In this document: positions 12,763-15,174 of the stretch, in pieces
How the letters are laid out: each line of letters begins with the position of its first letter
Position numbering within the stretch: position 1 is the first letter of the stretch
Source of the DNA: DATDMG01 sp036518955
Lineage (GTDB): Bacteria > Actinomycetota > Actinomycetes > Actinomycetales > Kineosporiaceae
Direction of reading: 5' to 3'
Assembly: GCA_036518955.1 (NCBI GenBank)
Contig: DATDMG010000037.1
Coordinates: 1-15,174 of the forward strand
Length of the DNA stretch: 15,174 bases
Notes under the pieces: generated by a model
Seen by the model: the letters and a program-made list of their open reading frames with translations, nothing else
What the model was told of the DNA's origin: nothing
The model's database searches: none
Position numbers and translations under genes: made by a program

Positions 12763-13043
12763 TCACCACGTGCCGCCGGCGAGGCGTCGGGTGAGGTCGG
12801 CGGGAGTGATCGGCCACCAAGCAGCCCGCCCCTGGGCGTCCAGCAGCACCCGCTCCAAGCTGCCCGGGAGGATCCGCAGGGCCGGTGGCAACTCCAGGTA
12901 GTGCACGCCGTCCGGCACCTGCCCGGCGCGGCCGCAGACCGACTCGTGACCCAGGGCCTCCCGTCCCACTCGCTGGTGTCTCCGGTCCGATACCACAGGG
13001 CCCACTGCCACCAGCACGCCCGGGGCCGCCCTCTGCGAATCAC
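12763..13043 (-). pseudogene. Small Trp-rich gene downstream of traB, with a frameshift
   Basis: GTG at 13043 has GAGGAG six bases upstream and reads IRRGRPRACWWQWALWYRTG then DTSEWDGRPWVTSR. At about 12920-12945 the protein-like sequence moves to the -1 frame: GQVPDGVHYLELPPALRILP, GSLERVLLDAQGRAAWWPIT and PADLTRRLAGGTW, ending at 12763. Each half looks coding and neither alone does throughout. The product would be ~93 residues; I do not recognise its family. It starts 23 bp after the traB-like stop, so it belongs to the same operon. It may be a true mutation or a one-base sequence error in a GC run. Confidence 0.55.
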
Positions 13044-13065
13044 GCTCGTCTCCTCGATCTCGTCG

Positions 13066-14510
13066 TCATACGGGTTGCTCTTCCGCGAGCCGCTCGGCGC
13101 GGTACAGGTCGAGCGTGGAGACCAGGCCGCCGCCGTGTTCGGCGATCCTGTCGTTGTCGATCAACCAGTTGATCTCCTTGTAGACGGCGGACTTCGCGTA
13201 GCCGCCGTGCTCCTGGAAGTGCTGCACGAGCTGCGGCTTGGTGACGCCGGCGTGGGTCATCACGTAGGTCAGGACCAGTTCCCGCAAGGTGGTCGTCCCG
13301 CGGCCACTGCGGCCGCCGGGGCCGCCCTGTGCGGGAACCTTCGCCGGCGCCGGCCCCGCCCCGTTCGGGCGGGTCGTGACGGGCGCTGGGGCGCCCGCAC
13401 GACCCCCGCTGCCAGTGGTCTCGCCCTCGTCGCCCCACTCGTCCAGGAGCCCGTCCAGGTCGACGATGGAGTCCGGCGCGCTCGTACCCCACTCGTCGGC
13501 CAGGTCCATCAGCCGGCACACGTGCACGGTGCGGTCCAGCTCGCTCAGGCTGGCGCGGAGGCTGTCCTTCGCCGCGGCGATGAGCACCTCCTCCTGAAGC
13601 AGGGACACCTTGGCCCGGATCGCGAGAACGTCCCCGTCCATCAGGACCACGACACGGCCGTTCGGCAGACGCAGCAGCGACGGCCCGTCCGAGCCGCCGG
13701 ACTGGGTGGCGAGCCGGTTGTGCACGGCGTCCAAGACGCCGTGCCCGATGACGAGGCGGGCCTGGGACCGCCACTCGGATTCGCCGATCAGCGAGTCGAC
13801 GAGGGGGATCTGACCGGCCTGGATGGAGTTGACGCCGACGGAGCGGCCCATCCGGGCGATCTCGCACAGCATGCGGATCTCGCGCTTGCTCAGCGCGGCC
13901 CGGACCGTTGTGCACTCGTCGATCACGATGGTGACCACGGGGTCTTCCGGCGTCGGGCCCTTCCAGGCGTTCGGCGTCCCGAGACGCCGCCGCCGCGCCG
14001 TCATGATCGCGTAGGCGAGGGCGATGCCCTGCCTCCACGACTGCCCGTCCCGCGCGACCGCCCCGCCGATCGCGTACGGCGCGAGCTCGGCGAGGGAGTC
14101 ACCCTTCCCGTCGAGCAGGATCAGCAACTGCAGGCCCCTGATCACCCCCGGTGCGAGCAGGGTCCGCAACGTCGTGCTCTTCCCGCCACCGGTCCGCCCG
14201 ATCAACCAGACGTGGATCACGGACACCTTCCCGTCCGGGCCCGTTTCCCACATCGGCACGACCAACTCCTGCCGGGCGTCATCCAGCCCGAGCCACGCCA
14301 TCCCCGGCGCCAGGTCCTCCCGGAACGTCCACGGCAGCAGCGTGGAGTCCAGTGCCCTCGACCACGACGCGGTCACCTGGATGCGGGTCACGCCCAGCTC
14401 AGCGTCGGCCGGCTGGATCTGCACCGCGCCCCGCTGCAGGTGCCCGAGCTGCCCGACGCCGGCGCGGTCCAGCAGCGCCTCCAGCCCCTTCTGCAGCGGA
14501 AGGGAGCCAT
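13066..14510 (-). CDS. traB: FtsK/TraB-type conjugal DNA translocase, ATPase and winged-helix part
   Basis: The C-terminal two thirds of a septal-type DNA pump. Walker A WLIGRTGGGKSTTLRTLL (lysine in GGGKST), LLILLDGKGDSLAELAPYA, Walker B VVTIVIDECTT, then a GQIPLVDSLIGESEWRSQAR and LVIGHG block are typical of FtsK/SpoIIIE/TraB motors. A Gly/Pro-rich linker leads to a C-terminal winged helix (YVMTHAGVTKPQLVQHFQEH, YAKSAVYKEINWLIDNDRIA) like the gamma domain that binds target repeats. Known: TraB alone moves double-stranded plasmid DNA between actinomycete mycelia. The frame opens without a convincing start near 14510, and the N-terminal part lies in another frame upstream, so the two belong to one gene split by a -1 shift. 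If translated separately, GTG 14424 would be possible. Confidence 0.85.
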
Positions 14511-15174
14511 GTCCAGCTGGTCGGCGTGCATCCCGCCCGGCAACGCGACCACCGCCGCGGCGACCCCTTCCGCGGGGCCGATCACCCGCTCCACCGTGGC
14601 GCCCAGAATCGGTGACTTCTCCATCCGGCAGACCTGCTCCAACACCCGCCCGAGCAGCAACACCGCCGGCGGAATCCACGCCAACTCCGGCGCCGCCTGA
14701 GGCTGCGGGTCGAGCACCGTCCCGTCCACGGGGTCCGGGCGCCGCCACCAGGCGATCGCCCCGGGTGCGGCGGCCGCGGCGAGGACGGCCATGTCCTGCC
14801 ACCACACGAGGCTTCCTGTCGCGCCGATCGCGTTGGCGCCCATCCACGTCAGCGCGCCGCCGGACCACCAGGCCAGGCCGCGGCGGCGCCGCTGCGACGG
14901 GTGCTCAGCCTGCCCTGCGATCAGACCGGCGACGCCGGTCACGGTCAACCCGACCGCGGTCGGGCCGGCTTCCAGCGCCGCGGCGATCGGCACCATTGCG
15001 GTCGCCGCGATGGGGGCCAGAGCGACCCGATGCCGCCACGCCGCGCCAGGAGCGTCCATCGTGCCGATCACGGCCAATTGCGCCACGATCCGGGGCACGG
15101 TCTCCGGCTCGGCCTCCCGGATCGCCACCGCGGTGGCGGCCCGTAGCGAGGGCTTCGGCCCGTCCTTCCCACCC
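14388..15174 (-). CDS. traB: TraB-like translocase, N-terminal membrane part (partial, frame-split)
   Basis: The frame is open to the right edge (reading GKDGPKPSLRAATAVAIREA at the edge), so the true start is outside. It has hydrophobic segments (LAPIAATAMVPIAAALEAG; GLTVTGVAGLIAG; WQDMAVLAAAAAPGAIAWW), followed by LAWIPPAVLLLGRVLEQVCR and VVALPGGMHADQLDM. Coding character ends at about 14505, after which this frame is spurious to its stop at 14388, while the neighbouring frame continues with SLPLQKGLEALLDRAGVG and the ATPase domain. The membrane N-terminus plus cytoplasmic motor is the normal TraB layout. Sequence at the switch (CATGGCTCCCTTCC) is not a classical slippery site. Confidence 0.75.
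   Translation of the reverse strand, partial: GGKDGPKPSLRAATAVAIREAEPETVPRIVAQLAVIGTMDAPGAAWRHRVALAPIAATAMVPIAAALEAGPTAVGLTVTGVAGLIAGQAEHPSQRRRRGLAWWSGGALTWMGANAIGATGSLVWWQDMAVLAAAAAPGAIAWWRRPDPVDGTVLDPQPQAAPELAWIPPAVLLLGRVLEQVCRMEKSPILGATVERVIGPAEGVAAAVVALPGGMHADQLDMAPFRCRRGWRRCWTAPASGSSGTCSGARCRSSRPTLSWA

Noticed and set aside
12610..14700. Very long plus-strand open frame opposite the traB-like gene (and a similar one at 11372-12727 opposite the Rep-like gene)
   Set aside because: Both are antisense frames kept open by GC bias. Their translations are low-complexity, while the minus strand shows clear Walker motifs and a winged helix.

Overview
The window is very GC-rich DNA with codon use typical of an actinomycete. 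It looks like part of a plasmid or other mobile replicon rather than a core chromosome. The replicon backbone lies at the two edges: a FtsK/TraB-type conjugal DNA translocase, two small genes and a winged-helix replication-initiator-like protein on the right (about 10.68-15.17 kb), and a zinc-finger plus coiled-coil (KfrA-like) protein at the left edge (1-0.79 kb). All of these are on the minus strand.

Between these blocks sits a transposon-like element of about 9.8 kb (about 813-10619). Its ends are marked by copies of a 16-bp site, GGACAAC-N3-ATGACG, pointing outwards at both ends. There are two copies on the left and five on the right, mostly exactly 23 bp apart. The right arm carries a three-gene minus-strand operon with overlapping start and stop codons: a Mu/TniA-type DDE transposase, a TniB-like AAA+ ATPase, and a third protein that does not look like TniQ. 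The N-terminus of this third protein resembles an AAA+ domain that has lost its ATP-binding motifs. The left arm carries a serine resolvase translationally coupled to two small cysteine-rich proteins.

The middle of the element is a patchwork. It holds an orphan protein with two Phd/YefM-like domains under a palindromic operator, a three-helix membrane protein of the TIGR04222 type, and debris: the 3' end of a second copy of the third transposition gene, an internal piece of a cation-diffusion-facilitator transporter, a resolvase N-terminus behind a res-like site, and a decayed tyrosine recombinase. The recombinase remnant was split by a complete 1677-bp IS701-like insertion sequence with perfect ends and a CTAG target duplication. 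The transposase of this IS appears to be made by -1 frameshifting at a canonical A AAA AAG site.

The most interesting signals are: the 23-bp phased transposase sites that define both ends; the ATPase-like third transposition protein; the predicted frameshift in the IS; an AT-rich AACGTT array with a 14-bp-arm inverted repeat next to the transposon's right end; and a perfect 34-bp palindrome inside the membrane-protein gene. Two backbone genes (traB-like and its downstream neighbour) each need one -1 frame change to be read in full.
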